Assembly (NCBI GenBank): GCA_903832025.1
Contig: CAIKZY010000008.1
Coordinates: 1-36,779, forward strand
Length of the DNA: 36,779 nucleotides
DNA from: an uncultured Actinomycetes bacterium
GTDB taxonomy: Bacteria > Actinomycetota > Actinomycetes > S36-B12
Reading direction: 5' to 3'
The notes beneath the pieces are model-generated. The model saw only the letters and a list, made by a program, of their open reading frames with translations, searched no databases and was not told the origin of the DNA. The translations under genes and the position numbers were made by a program. Shown here in pieces: positions 24,197 to 35,698 of this stretch (positions are counted from its first letter, which is position 1; the number at the start of each line of letters is the position of its first letter).

Positions 24197-24715
24197 TCAG
24201 GAGCGCTCGACGGTAATCGAGGAGATCACCACGTCCTGCTTGGGGCGATCTTGGGCGCCCACCGGAGTCTTGGCGATGGCATCCACGACGTCGCGCGATG
24301 CCTGGTCAGCCACTTCGCCGAAGATCGTGTGCTTGAAATTCAGGTGCGGGGTATTGGTGACCGTGATGAAGAACTGCGAGCCGTTGGTATTCGGGCCGGC
24401 ATTGGCCATCGCCAGCAGATACGGCTTGTTGAACACCAGCTCAGGGTGTTGTTCGTCCTCGAACCGGTATCCCGGTCCGCCGGTTCCGTTGCCCGCCGGG
24501 TCACCGCCTTGAATCATGAATCCATCGATGACCCGATGGAAGACGGTGCCGTCATACAGCGGGGCGGTGGACTTGGCGCGGGCCTTGGGGTCGGTCCATT
24601 CCTGCGTGCCTTCGGCCAGTCCGGTGAAATTGCGGACGGTCTTGGGCGCGTGGTCGGGGAACAGGTTGACCCGAATGTCGCCCAGGCTGGTGTGGATCGT
24701 GGCTGATGTCGTCAT
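24197..24715 (-). CDS. ppiA: Cyclophilin-type peptidyl-prolyl cis-trans isomerase
   Basis: 172 aa with no signal peptide, so cytoplasmic. Cyclophilin core: ATIHTSLGDIRVNLFPDHAP at the start, then FHRVIDGFMIQGGDPAGNGTGGPGYRFEDE with the catalytic Arg, then LLAMANAGPNTNGSQFFITV and HTIFGEV. By family it speeds proline isomerisation in protein folding. Conserved near the origin in actinobacteria. It appears to lead a two-gene unit with the rhomboid gene. Confidence 0.95.
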   Translation of the reverse strand: MTTSATIHTSLGDIRVNLFPDHAPKTVRNFTGLAEGTQEWTDPKARAKSTAPLYDGTVFHRVIDGFMIQGGDPAGNGTGGPGYRFEDEQHPELVFNKPYLLAMANAGPNTNGSQFFITVTNTPHLNFKHTIFGEVADQASRDVVDAIAKTPVGAQDRPKQDVVISSITVERS

Positions 24716-24885
24716 GGAGCAATCCTGTCATGCCGTGACTGCCGGGCTGCACGGTGCCAGTTCGTTCCGTCGTGCAGCGCACCCAGCACCTGTTCAGGCT
24801 GCCGAATCGGTCAGCACCTGCGCTGCATGCGCGCCGTGGAACTCCACTCGGTGAACACCGGCAGCCAACGCATGCCTGAGGCACA

Positions 24886-24911
24886 AAGGACCACCCCGAA
24901 GGGTGGTCCTT
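24886..24911 (-). terminator. Terminator after tRNA-Ala
   Basis: AAGGACCACCC pairs perfectly with GGGTGGTCCTT around a CGAA loop. It starts 6 nt beyond the tRNA-Ala 3' end. Confidence 0.75.
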
Positions 24912-24916
24912 GTCTG

Positions 24917-24989
24917 TGGAGCTTAGGAGACTCGAACTCCTGACATCTGCCTTGCAAAGGCAGCGCTCTACCAACTGAGCTAAAGCCCC
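24917..24989 (-). tRNA. tRNA-Ala (anticodon TGC)
   Basis: 73 nt, CCA not encoded. The acceptor GGGGCTT pairs with AAGCTCC (one G-U), anticodon stem-loop is CTGCC-TTTGCAA-GGCAG, T arm is AGGAG-TTCGAGT-CTCCT. Downstream of tRNA-Ile and the DLW-39 gene. Confidence 0.97.
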
Positions 24990-25005
24990 GAGCGTGCGGA
25001 AACTA

Positions 25006-25131
25006 CTAGCGCAGATCAGGCTCGATGGTCGCCTCCGACCACAGATCCTGCTCAGCGCGGCTAGCGGCGATCTGTCGGTACACCAGGTAGCCGACACCCG
25101 CCAGGGCAATCACGAGCAGTAATTTCTTCAC
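25006..25131 (-). CDS. DLW-39 family small protein
   Basis: 41 aa from GTG 25131 to TAG at 25006. A hydrophobic helix (KKLLLVIALAGVGYLVY) is followed by RQIAASRAEQDLWSEAT, carrying the Asp-Leu-Trp that names the DLW-39 family. This family is typically about 39 aa and encoded between tRNA-Ile and tRNA-Ala near gyrA in actinobacteria, exactly as here. Probably a single-pass membrane protein; function unknown. The start codon lies one nucleotide beyond the tRNA-Ile 3' end, leaving no room for a Shine-Dalgarno outside the tRNA. Confidence 0.88.
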   Translation of the reverse strand: MKKLLLVIALAGVGYLVYRQIAASRAEQDLWSEATIEPDLR

Positions 25132-25132
25132 G

Positions 25133-25207
25133 TGGGCCCAGGTGGACTTGAACCACCGACCTCTTCCTTATCAGGGAAGCGCTCTAACCAAACTGAGCTA
25201 TGGGCCC
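25133..25207 (-). tRNA. tRNA-Ile (anticodon GAT)
   Basis: 75 nt, CCA not encoded. Acceptor GGGCCCA/TGGGCCC, anticodon stem-loop CTTCC-CTGATAA-GGAAG, T arm GGTGG-TTCAAGT-CCACC. Followed after one base by the DLW-39 start codon. Confidence 0.97.
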
Positions 25208-25220
25208 GTAACGCGGGGAA

Positions 25221-25251
25221 ACAATACCTAGGTGCGCGCTGCGTCGTCCAA
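25221..25251 (-). promoter_or_regulatory. Possible promoter of tRNA-Ile / DLW-39 / tRNA-Ala
   Basis: TTGGAC (25251-25246), a 19-nt spacer and TATTGT (25226-25221) on the minus strand. The expected start of transcription is about 7 nt before the tRNA-Ile 5' end, normal for a tRNA precursor. The spacer is slightly long. Confidence 0.42.
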
Positions 25252-25299
25252 CTGGCCTCATCAGCCCCTGGCCTGGTTGCCCAGGAGAACCGTGCGGGC

Positions 25300-25677
25300 C
25301 TAGGAGTCCGACATTTCGATCTCCACGCCGCCGGTAAATGACACGGTGGCGTTGTACATCACCGCGAACAGCCCCGCCAGGCCCGTGAATGCCACGATTT
25401 CGACCGAGCAGATGACCAGGGTCACGCCCAGGACTCGGGTGTAGGCAATCACGGAGGTGAAGTCAAAGGTGGTCGTGGCGTTGCCCACGACCTGGTTGAC
25501 GTTGTGGGCAACGGCTCCAAAGACCCCCGAGATTGCCAGGACAATCCACAGCAGCGTCATCGCGATGACGATGATGATCGCCAGGGCGATCGCCAGGGTG
25601 AACGCGGCCTTGGCAACCGACCAAGGATTGATGCGCGTGAGATACACCCGCGCCACACGTGGCTGCTGCGTGGTCAC
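25300..25677 (-). CDS. DUF3566 transmembrane protein
   Basis: 125 aa from GTG 25677 with GGAGGGGG upstream. VARVYLTRINPWSVAKAAFTLA leads into the first transmembrane helix (ALAIIIVIAMTLLWIVLAI), then a soluble loop, then a second helix (VTLVICSVEIVAFTGLAGLF) and a short acidic tail. This is the DUF3566 pattern; the gene is regularly found just after gyrA in actinobacteria. Role unknown. It follows gyrA by 76 nt on the same strand. Confidence 0.9.
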   Translation of the reverse strand: MTTQQPRVARVYLTRINPWSVAKAAFTLAIALAIIIVIAMTLLWIVLAISGVFGAVAHNVNQVVGNATTTFDFTSVIAYTRVLGVTLVICSVEIVAFTGLAGLFAVMYNATVSFTGGVEIEMSDS

Positions 25678-25753
25678 AATCGGCCCCCTCCTGATCTGCA
25701 GATCTCACCCCCGATGGTCACGACACCGTGCATGACCCTCAGATGATGATTGC

Positions 25754-28339
<2,586 letters not shown>

Positions 28340-28414
28340 GTCGCCTTCTCTTACCGTCGTGCCTGGTCAGTACCGGGAGTGTTCGTGTGCTGGGCGATGC
28401 CACACGTGGGTGCA

Positions 28415-30379
28415 CTAGATATCCAAGAACCGCACATCACGAGCGTTCTGCTGGATGAAGTTCCGTCGAGACTCAACGTCCTCGCCCATGAGCACCGAGA
28501 ACATCTCGTCCGCTTGCGCGGCATCGTCAAGGGTCACCCGAAGCAGCACACGACGATCGGGATCCATCGTGGTCTCCCAGAGCTCATCGGCGTTCATCTC
28601 GCCAAGTCCCTTGTAGCGCTGGATTGATTCTTCCTTTGGCAGGCGCTTGCCGGCGGCCATGCCAGCCTCGACATACGCATCGCGCTCGCGATCGGAATAG
28701 GCGTACTGCGGGTCTTCACGACTCCACTTGATCTTGTACAGCGGTGGCTGAGCCAGGAACACATGACCCTGCTCGACCAGTGGCCGCATGAAGCGAAACA
28801 GCAGCGTCAGCAGCAAGGTTCGGATGTGCTGACCATCGACATCGGCATCGGCCATCAGCACGACCTTGTGATAGCGCAAGCGATTGAGATCGAACTCGTC
28901 CTGCACGCCGGTGCCGAATGCACTGACCAGCGCCTGCACTTCGGTGTTCTGCAGCACCTTGTCGATGCGTGCCTTCTCCACATTGAGGATCTTTCCGCGG
29001 ATCGGCAAGATCGCCTGTCGCTTGGGGTCCCGGCCCTGACGGGCTGAGCCGCCGGCCGAGTAGCCCTCGACGATGAAGACCTCGCACTCCTCGGGCTCAC
29101 GGCTGGAGCAGTCGATCAACTTGCCGGGCATGCCAGCACCCCCGAGCAATCCCTTGCGATTGCGGGCCAGGTCGCGTGCCTTGCGAGCTGCCATGCGTGC
29201 GCTTGCCGCATTGACCGCCTTGCGCGCGATCTCCTTGCCTTCTGCGGGGTTCTTCTCCAGCCACGCACCGAGTTGATCGTTGACGACCTTTTGCACGAAT
29301 GCCTTCATCTCGGTGTTGCCGAGCTTGGTCTTGGTCTGCCCCTCGAATTGCGGTTCGGCGAGCTTGACCGAGACGATTGCCGTCAGGCCTTCGCGCACGT
29401 CCTCGCCGGACAAGTTGGTGTCCTTCTCCTTGAGCACGTTCCACTCTCGGGCGAACTTGTTGATCAGCGAGGTCATCGCCGTGCGAAATCCCTCTTCGTG
29501 CGTGCCACCCTCTGTGGTGTTGATGGTGTTCGCGAACGTGTACACCGACTCGGCGTAGGTGGTGTTCCACTGCAAGGCGACTTCGGCGAACATCCGCTTG
29601 TCCTCGGCCTCGGCCTCGAAGGCAATGACGCTGGGGTTCGCCACGCCCTTGGATGCATTGATGTGGTGGACGAAATCAGCGATTCCTCCGTCGTACTTGT
29701 AGTGCACCCGGCGCACCATCTCACCGGGCTCGTCGCCGTCCACATCCTCGCTGACGACCGGGGCGCGCTCGTCAATCAATTCCAGTGACAGGCCCTTGTT
29801 CAAGAAGGCCATCTCCTGGAAACGACGGGCCAAGGTCGTGAAGTCATACGTCGTGGTCTCGAAGATGTCGCCGTCAGCCCAGAACGTGATCGTGGTCCCG
29901 GTGTGGTCGGAGACGCCGGCGTTCGCCAGTGGTGCCTGGGGAACACCGTGCTTGTAGGTCTGGGTGTACACCGTGCCGTCGCGCCTGACCTCAACATCCA
30001 GTTGTGTGGAAAGGGCGTTGACGACCGATACCCCGACGCCGTGCAGGCCGCCGGAAACCGAATATCCGCCGCCGCCGAACTTCCCGCCGGCGTGCAGCAC
30101 CGTCAGGACAACCTCGACTGCGGGGCGCTTTTCCACCGGGTGCTCGTCAACCGGGATGCCTCGGCCGTTGTCAACCACGCGGACAGCGCCATCAGCGCAC
30201 AGCGTCACCGAGATGTCAGTGGCGTACCCGGCCATGGCCTCATCGACCGAGTTATCGACGACCTCATAGACCAGGTGGTGCAGTCCCCGCTCGCCCGTGG
30301 AGCCGATGTACATGCCCGGGCGCTTGCGCACCGCATCCAGGCCTTCCAGAACGGTGATGGCGCTTGCGTCATATGACAC
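28415..30379 (-). CDS. gyrB: DNA gyrase subunit B
   Basis: 654 aa from GTG 30379 with AAGGAGGAC upstream. GHKL ATPase motifs ([40 protein letters not shown]), then the TOPRIM domain with Glu438 and DADVDGQHI, and the C-terminal [19 protein letters not shown]. Oddity: the normally invariant EGDSAGGSA reads E-G-Y-S-A-G-G-S-A, with Tyr440 in the place of E. coli Asp426; the codon is TAC. The catalytic Glu and the D-x-D pair are intact, so the enzyme should work. By family it powers strand passage with ATP. Confidence 0.97.
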   Translation of the reverse strand: MSYDASAITVLEGLDAVRKRPGMYIGSTGERGLHHLVYEVVDNSVDEAMAGYATDISVTLCADGAVRVVDNGRGIPVDEHPVEKRPAVEVVLTVLHAGGKFGGGGYSVSGGLHGVGVSVVNALSTQLDVEVRRDGTVYTQTYKHGVPQAPLANAGVSDHTGTTITFWADGDIFETTTYDFTTLARRFQEMAFLNKGLSLELIDERAPVVSEDVDGDEPGEMVRRVHYKYDGGIADFVHHINASKGVANPSVIAFEAEAEDKRMFAEVALQWNTTYAESVYTFANTINTTEGGTHEEGFRTAMTSLINKFAREWNVLKEKDTNLSGEDVREGLTAIVSVKLAEPQFEGQTKTKLGNTEMKAFVQKVVNDQLGAWLEKNPAEGKEIARKAVNAASARMAARKARDLARNRKGLLGGAGMPGKLIDCSSREPEECEVFIVEGYSAGGSARQGRDPKRQAILPIRGKILNVEKARIDKVLQNTEVQALVSAFGTGVQDEFDLNRLRYHKVVLMADADVDGQHIRTLLLTLLFRFMRPLVEQGHVFLAQPPLYKIKWSREDPQYAYSDRERDAYVEAGMAAGKRLPKEESIQRYKGLGEMNADELWETTMDPDRRVLLRVTLDDAAQADEMFSVLMGEDVESRRNFIQQNARDVRFLDI

Positions 30380-30606
30380 GGGCAGCGTCCTCCTTGCACA
30401 TCGACACCTTGGTCACCTGCCCGGTTCGGGACTGGGTGCGCACCGGATTGACCGGAACGGGGGAAGGCTCTCAGTCTACTGCGTTTTCGGTGAATGGAAC
30501 GCTCGCCACGGCCCCTGAGCCGCATTGAGACGCTTTTGACCCCCATTATGCGTGAAGGGGTATTGAGGTGGGCAGATAAGTGCCGAAGGTGGCCTTGGTT
30601 CCCCGT

Positions 30607-31281
30607 TCAGCCGTAGGTGTCACGTGGCCCTCGGCCGGCAACATGTCGGGGTCCGGATTTCCACGATGGAGCGGCTGGGCCAAGGATTTTGATGTCTGCG
30701 ACCACCCCAGTCCCGACCGCGGCGTCAATCGTGGTGCGCAGGGTTGGCAGGAGCAGGCGCACCTGGGTCGCCCAGGTCGTTGATTCGGCACGAAGTACCA
30801 GCACCCCCTGGTCGAACGACTCCGGGATCACATGTGCCGCCAGATCTGAGCCCACCACCTGCTCCCAGGATCCGATGAGGTTTGCTGCCGCTGCCGGGAC
30901 GGCCCATCCCTGTTCGGCGATGAATCGCTCCAGGGCTGATCCCACTAATTGCGGGTCCCGTCCAGCAGGACCTGGCGTCGATTTCGGTGTCCGACGCGTG
31001 CCTGACGATGCCGGTGCGGTGGACTTGGCGGCTCTTCGCAACGCTCGGGCCGCCGCCTGCATGCCGGGTTCGCTCTCCGGGCCACCCCCCGATTGTTGGG
31101 CTGAGGTGCCAGCGTGGGTTTCAGACCGGTGACCGCTGGCATCCTGCCTGCCGGCGTGGAGGTCATTGCCCGCAGGCTGTTCGAAGGTGACGGGATGCGG
31201 GAAGGACGGCTCCTGGTGAATCGGTTCCGGGTCAACTGGTTCCGGTGGCTGACCAGGGTTCAGGTCACTGTGGCCGGACAT
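30607..31281 (-). CDS. dciA: DciA (DUF721) helicase-loader-like protein
   Basis: 224 aa. The first 100 residues are polar and low-complexity; the DUF721 domain follows from about residue 108 (DPQLVGSALERFIAEQGW, GSWEQVVGSDLAAHVIPESF, LVLRAESTTWATQVRLL). By family DciA binds the replicative helicase DnaB and helps load it at the origin, replacing DnaC/DnaI. Position between recF and gyrB is standard. Its start overlaps the end of recF by 17 nt. Confidence 0.9.
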   Translation of the reverse strand: MSGHSDLNPGQPPEPVDPEPIHQEPSFPHPVTFEQPAGNDLHAGRQDASGHRSETHAGTSAQQSGGGPESEPGMQAAARALRRAAKSTAPASSGTRRTPKSTPGPAGRDPQLVGSALERFIAEQGWAVPAAAANLIGSWEQVVGSDLAAHVIPESFDQGVLVLRAESTTWATQVRLLLPTLRTTIDAAVGTGVVADIKILGPAAPSWKSGPRHVAGRGPRDTYG

Positions 31282-32425
31282 CGCTGACCTGTCCCTTGGT
31301 CACTACGTACCGCCGAGCGTGCAGTTGCGCGGGAATATCGTGCTCGACTGCCGCGGTGATGAATGACTGCGTTGCACTGGTGACCGCATCAACCAAGTGT
31401 GCACGGCGCACGTCATCAAGTTCGGCAAATACGTCATCCAAGATCAACACTGGCGCGATGTCGTCACCCACCAGGAGGTCATAACTTGCCAGGCGCAGCG
31501 ACAGAGCCAGTGACCATGACTCGCCATGGGACAAGAACGCTCGCGCGGGCATACCGGCGATGGACAGCGCAATTTCGTCGCGATGCGGACCCACGACCGT
31601 CACTGCTCGCGCCAGTTCCTGTCGCCGATGCACCCTCAACTGTTCGAGCAATCGTTGCTGCCAGTGCATCGGCGTCCAGGCTGTCATCTCATCAGGGCCC
31701 GGCGTGTGATCGTCGGTGCCTGCGACCGAGGACTGATAGCGCATTGCGACGTCAAGGCCGACATCTCCGGCAACATGCCGATAGCGATCAGCCACCAGAG
31801 GTTGCAGTTGCTGCAACAGATGCACGCGCTCGTGCAGCAATTCGGCTGCGTGCAGGGCGTACTGCTCATCCCACACGGCCAAGGCCGTGTCAGCTGCTGA
31901 CTGCGACATGCCGGTTGCGGCAGCAGACTTCAGCAGTGCATTGCGTTGCTTGAGCACGCGATCGACATCAGCCCGAAGGCCGGCAATACGCGGCGTACGC
32001 AACGTGAGCAGTTCATCCAGGAAGTTGCGACGTTCACCGGGGTCTCCTTTGACCAAAGACAGATCCTCCGGCGAGAACACCACAGTGCGGAGAACGCCGA
32101 CGATGTCCCTGACCCTGGTCACTGGCGTTCGATTGAGCTTGGCCCTGTTCGCACGCCCAGCGTTGATCTGTATCTCAACAGACATGTGTCGATCCTCGTG
32201 CGACACCACTGCACCGATGACAGCATGGTCTGCACCCAAGCGGACCAGTGGGGCATCTGAAGCCACCCGATGCGACTGAAGTGTCGCCAAGTATCCGATG
32301 GCCTCGATGACGTTGGTTTTTCCCTGCCCATTGGAACCGACCAGACAGTTCACGCCACCTTCGAAGGTGATGTCCAACGCTGCATAGGACCGAAAGTCAC
32401 TCAAGTGCAGCGACTTGACCCACAC
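31265..32425 (-). CDS. recF: RecF recombination / replication repair protein
   Basis: 386 aa from GTG 32425, 5 nt after the dnaN stop. SMC-like ATPase: Walker A GSNGQGKT (30-37), signature FLSHGESWSLALSLRLA (normally SxGQ, here SHGES) and Walker B PVLILDDVFAELDDVRR. By family it binds single/double-strand junctions and loads RecA at gaps together with RecO/RecR. Close spacing on both sides indicates a dnaN-recF-dciA unit. No gnd gene lies between dnaN and recF, unlike in Streptomyces or Mycobacterium. Confidence 0.95.
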   Translation of the reverse strand: MWVKSLHLSDFRSYAALDITFEGGVNCLVGSNGQGKTNVIEAIGYLATLQSHRVASDAPLVRLGADHAVIGAVVSHEDRHMSVEIQINAGRANRAKLNRTPVTRVRDIVGVLRTVVFSPEDLSLVKGDPGERRNFLDELLTLRTPRIAGLRADVDRVLKQRNALLKSAAATGMSQSAADTALAVWDEQYALHAAELLHERVHLLQQLQPLVADRYRHVAGDVGLDVAMRYQSSVAGTDDHTPGPDEMTAWTPMHWQQRLLEQLRVHRRQELARAVTVVGPHRDEIALSIAGMPARAFLSHGESWSLALSLRLASYDLLVGDDIAPVLILDDVFAELDDVRRAHLVDAVTSATQSFITAAVEHDIPAQLHARRYVVTKGQVSDVRPQ

Positions 32426-32430
32426 CCCGG

Positions 32431-33558
32431 TCAGCCAGTCAAGCGAACCGGCATGAGCAAGTACCGGTAGTCATCAAGTGCTGCTGATCGCTTCGCCGAT
32501 TCACCGGTCAGCACAGCAGGCTTGGTTGAGGCGGTGAAGCTGAAGAGTGTCGTTGTACTATCCACCGCAGCCAGGCCATCGAGTAAGTACGTTGGATTGA
32601 ACGCAATCTCCAACGCATCACCCTCCGTCGTGCATTCCAGTGCCTCACTTGCCTGCGCATCCTCACCGGTACCTGCGCGCAACTGCACCTCCCCTGCCTC
32701 GAATTGCAGCCGAAGTGGAGTGTTGCGCTCTGCGACCAGTGATACGCGCTTGACGGCCTCGACCAGTTGCGCAGTGTCCACTGTGGCAACTGTTGCCGCC
32801 TCGCTGGGCAGCAGCGTGCGGTATTTCGGAAACTCACCATCCAGCAGCCGAGTGGTCGTTCTGCGCCCGGCACCCTCAAAACCGATCAGCCCCTCGTTGG
32901 TCCCTCCGGCCAACGCAATCAACACCTGATCAACAGCGGCAAGTGACTTCGCGGTGTCGGCTAACGTCTTGGCCGGAATGAGCGCTTGGACCGACAGTGA
33001 TGAATCGTTCGGCGTCCACGTGAATTCACGGACTGCCAGGCGATATCTGTCCGTGGCTGCCAAGACGATGGAGGACCCTTCGATCTCCAACCGAATGCCC
33101 GTCAGAGTTGGCAAGGTGTCATCGCGACCTGCCGCAACGGCAACCTGTCCTACTGCTGCGGCCAGCGAATTGCCGGCAATGTGACCTGAGCTCGCGGGCA
33201 TGTCGGGAAGATTTGGATACTCCTCGACGGGCAGGGTTGGCAGGGTGAACGACGAGCGTCCACAGGTGATGACCGCTCGTGTTCCCTCATTCACGATCTG
33301 AACCGGTGCAGCCGGCAGTGAGCGAGTGATATCGGCAAGGAGTCGTCCGGAGACCAGCATGGTCCCCGGCGCTTGTACATCTGCGGTGATGGTCACCTGC
33401 GATGACACCTCGTAGTCAAAGCTGGACAGAATCAGTTGGTCCTCTGAAGCGGTGAGTACCAGGCCTGCCAGGACAGGCAGTGATGGGCGCGTGGGCAAGG
33501 TGCGGGCAGCCCAAGAGACCGCATCCGCCAGTACGTCACGCTCAACCCGAATCTTCAC
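32431..33558 (-). CDS. dnaN: DNA polymerase III beta sliding clamp
   Basis: 375 aa from GTG 33558 with GGGGAAGGA 5 nt upstream. Three repeated clamp domains are visible: KIRVERDVLADAVSWAARTL at the start, a second around LAAAVGQVAVAAGRDDTLPT and a third after RRTTTRLLDGEFPKYRTLLP. The C-terminal DDYRYLLMPVRL is the family ending. By family it forms the dimeric ring holding replicative polymerase on DNA. It lies directly after the presumed origin. Confidence 0.97.
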   Translation of the reverse strand: MKIRVERDVLADAVSWAARTLPTRPSLPVLAGLVLTASEDQLILSSFDYEVSSQVTITADVQAPGTMLVSGRLLADITRSLPAAPVQIVNEGTRAVITCGRSSFTLPTLPVEEYPNLPDMPASSGHIAGNSLAAAVGQVAVAAGRDDTLPTLTGIRLEIEGSSIVLAATDRYRLAVREFTWTPNDSSLSVQALIPAKTLADTAKSLAAVDQVLIALAGGTNEGLIGFEGAGRRTTTRLLDGEFPKYRTLLPSEAATVATVDTAQLVEAVKRVSLVAERNTPLRLQFEAGEVQLRAGTGEDAQASEALECTTEGDALEIAFNPTYLLDGLAAVDSTTTLFSFTASTKPAVLTGESAKRSAALDDYRYLLMPVRLTG

Positions 33559-34044
33559 GATGGTCCTTCCCCACGATTGAAGGGTCAGTGTGACAGGGGC
33601 ATAGGAATTTCACTAGCCGAGCCTCGAATCATCCACATCCCAGTCAGTGAAGGTTGGTTGATATTTCATTGACTAGATATGTAGTCATCGTCATAGGTCA
33701 TGTGGATGGAGTGGATAACGTCCAAACCCCCTGCTCAGTAGGTGTGTTGCGCGCCGGCCAAGCTGTGGAGGATCCAGTGACGGATGTGGATGAGTCACGG
33801 GGAAGACGGTCAACGGCGTGATGCGTCGGACGTTCATGTGGAGTAATACGCGGGGAATGTGGATAGGGAAGGAATCCAACGGTTGATATCCACAGGATGT
33901 CCACGCATGGGGATAGATGGACTAAAAGACACGAATTGGACACCCAGATGTCATGAATCACGAGATGATGAACACTTATACACAGAATAATCCACAGGGT
34001 TTATACACACCTGTGGGTGTGGCTGGGGATAGTGTGACTGGAGT
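33559..34044. other. Probable replication origin (oriC), dnaA-dnaN spacer
   Basis: A 486-bp gene-free stretch rich in DnaA boxes. Perfect fits to TTWTNCACA: 33976-33984 and 34001-34009 (both TTATACACA). One-mismatch boxes: 33629-33637, 33710-33718 (reverse), 33785-33793 (reverse), 33858-33866 (reverse), 33896-33904 and 33988-33996. Two AT-rich patches stand out: 33645-33700, with inverted repeat TGACTA-N6-TAGTCA at 33670-33687, and 33970-34010. Either could be the unwinding element. Position between dnaA and dnaN is the usual actinobacterial oriC. Confidence 0.85.
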
Positions 34045-35469
34045 TCACGCAAGTCGTGGCTGGGACTTGATTCTGCTGGTCAAATCGGTGACCTGGTTGA
34101 ACAGGGATCGCCGCTCGGCCATCAATTGACGAATCTTGCGGTCGGCATGCATCACGGTGGTGTGATCACGGCCTCCGAATGCCTGCCCGATCTTGGGCAA
34201 CGACAAATCGGTCAACTCCCGGCACAAGTACATGGCGATCTGCCGAGCGGTAACAAGCACGCGTGAGCGAGAGGATCCACACAATTCCTCCACAGTGACG
34301 CCAAAGTACGTGGCGGCCGCGGCCATGATCTGGGCTGCGGTGATCTCCGGGCCGGCATCGGAAGGGAACAAGTCCTTGAGAACGACTTCGGTGATGGCCA
34401 GATCAACCGGCTGACGATTCAGCGAAGCGAAGGCGGTGACGCGGATCAGGGCGCCCTCGAGCTCTCGAATATTGCTGGAGATCTTTGAGGCGATGTACTC
34501 CAGGACTTCCGGGGGTGCAACAAGGCGCTCCTGGATGGTCTTCTTGCGCAAGATAGCAATGCGGGTTTCCAGGTCAGGTGGTTGCACATCGGTAATGAGG
34601 CCCCACTCAAACCGAGACCGCATGCGGTCCTCGAAACCCGGTAACTGTTTTGGAGGCAGATCCGATGTGACCACGATCTGCTTGTTGGCGTTGTGCAGGG
34701 TATTGAAGGTGTGAAAAAACTCTTCTTGCGTCTGGACTTTTCCACTGAGGAACTGAATGTCGTCAACGAGCAGGACATCGACATCTCGGTATCGACGCTG
34801 GAAGGCGGCGGCTTTGTCGTCACGAATGGAGTTGATGAATTCGTTGGTGAATTCCTCCGAGCTGACGTAGCGAACGCGCGTGCCCTGGTACAGCGTTCGG
34901 GTGTAGTGCCCGATGGCGTGCAAGAGGTGGGTTTTGCCCAATCCGGAGCCGCCGTAGATGAACAGTGGGTTGTACGCGCGCGCGGGTTGTTCGGCGGCGG
35001 CTACCGCAGCTGCGTGAGCGAAGCGATTGGACGAGCCGATGACAAAGGTGTCGAAGGTGTACTTGGCATTCAGTCGGCCATCCTCAAGGCGGGTCCCCGG
35101 TGATCCGGCTCCCGGTCGGGCCTCCTCGCGCACGTCCTCGAGTGTCTCAGTGGTGGCATACGTGGCATCGGCCACCTCATCGGTCGTGGCCTCGTCCAGC
35201 GCAGGAGCAATCGTGGGATCCACGGTGACGGCGAGCTTGATGTCACGGCCCATCGTCTGGGTCAGTGCCTGGGTGACTAGGGGTCGCAGTCGGGCCTCGA
35301 GCACGTCTTTGGTGAATTCGTTGGGAGCGGCGACCAGGGCGGTGTCCTCGACCAGGCCCATCAGTCGGGTGAGCTTGACAAAGGCTCGCTGCTGGGCGGT
35401 CAAGATGCCATCGGAGAGGTTGGTGACCACCTGTTCCCACAGGAGATTGAGGTCTGGGGTCCCGTCCAC
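34045..35469 (-). CDS. dnaA: Chromosomal replication initiator protein DnaA
   Basis: 474 aa from GTG 35469, preferred because GGGGAAGG lies 5 nt upstream and [15 protein letters not shown] then matches the usual actinobacterial DnaA start; upstream ATG 35490/35496 and TTG 35541 lack ribosome sites and the last lies in a DnaA box. Domain I 1-85, acidic linker to about 135, AAA+ domain with Walker A GGSGLGKT (173-180) and Walker [10 protein letters not shown], and C-terminal DNA-binding domain with [15 protein letters not shown]. By family it binds DnaA boxes and opens oriC. The linker is short compared with Streptomyces. Confidence 0.97.
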   Translation of the reverse strand: MDGTPDLNLLWEQVVTNLSDGILTAQQRAFVKLTRLMGLVEDTALVAAPNEFTKDVLEARLRPLVTQALTQTMGRDIKLAVTVDPTIAPALDEATTDEVADATYATTETLEDVREEARPGAGSPGTRLEDGRLNAKYTFDTFVIGSSNRFAHAAAVAAAEQPARAYNPLFIYGGSGLGKTHLLHAIGHYTRTLYQGTRVRYVSSEEFTNEFINSIRDDKAAAFQRRYRDVDVLLVDDIQFLSGKVQTQEEFFHTFNTLHNANKQIVVTSDLPPKQLPGFEDRMRSRFEWGLITDVQPPDLETRIAILRKKTIQERLVAPPEVLEYIASKISSNIRELEGALIRVTAFASLNRQPVDLAITEVVLKDLFPSDAGPEITAAQIMAAAATYFGVTVEELCGSSRSRVLVTARQIAMYLCRELTDLSLPKIGQAFGGRDHTTVMHADRKIRQLMAERRSLFNQVTDLTSRIKSQPRLA

Positions 35470-35486
35470 GAACACCTTCCCCAAAC

Positions 35487-35507
35487 TCATCCACATGGTT
35501 ATCCACA
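35487..35507. promoter_or_regulatory. Two DnaA boxes in the dnaA leader
   Basis: TCATCCACA (35487-35495, one mismatch) and TTATCCACA (35499-35507, perfect consensus) lie just upstream of the proposed dnaA start, with a third perfect box at 35533-35541. Confidence 0.75.
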
Positions 35508-35532
35508 GATGTGGACCACCAACTATCGTGGC

Positions 35533-35566
35533 TGTGGACAATAGTGAATACTCGACTCACTGACAA
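35533..35566 (-). promoter_or_regulatory. dnaA promoter overlapping a perfect DnaA box
   Basis: On the minus strand TTGTCA (35566-35561), a 17-nt spacer and TATTGT (35543-35538) make a good sigma-A-type promoter. The -10 overlaps TTGTCCACA (35541-35533), a perfect actinobacterial DnaA box, so DnaA should block its own promoter. Confidence 0.72.
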
Positions 35567-35615
35567 GTCGAATTCGGCTTTTGCTGCCAATGGTGGTGTG
35601 GCGGTGCCCGTGCAT

Positions 35616-35645
35616 TTGACCGGCCAGGGGTAAAGTCCGTAGGCT
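35616..35645 (+). promoter_or_regulatory. rpmH-rnpA promoter
   Basis: TTGACC (35616-35621), an 18-nt spacer and TAGGCT (35640-35645), 53 nt before the rpmH start. It is divergent from the dnaA promoter within the same 230-bp spacer. Confidence 0.6.
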
Positions 35646-35698
35646 TTCAGCACAAAATCTGCCTTCCCCTCGTTCGTCATGCATCCAGGAGCCCGACC

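Noticed and set aside
29273-29788. 171-codon rightward open frame
   Set aside because: Antisense to gyrB; Leu/Val/Gly/Asp-rich shadow without a ribosome site.
31265-31281. Frameshift between recF and dciA
   Set aside because: Both proteins are complete with normal ends; the 17-nt overlap is ordinary operon packing.
35470-35541. Longer dnaA reading from TTG 35541
   Set aside because: The TTG is part of a perfect DnaA box, has no ribosome site, and the added residues do not resemble DnaA domain I; GTG 35469 has GGGGAAGG at the right distance.
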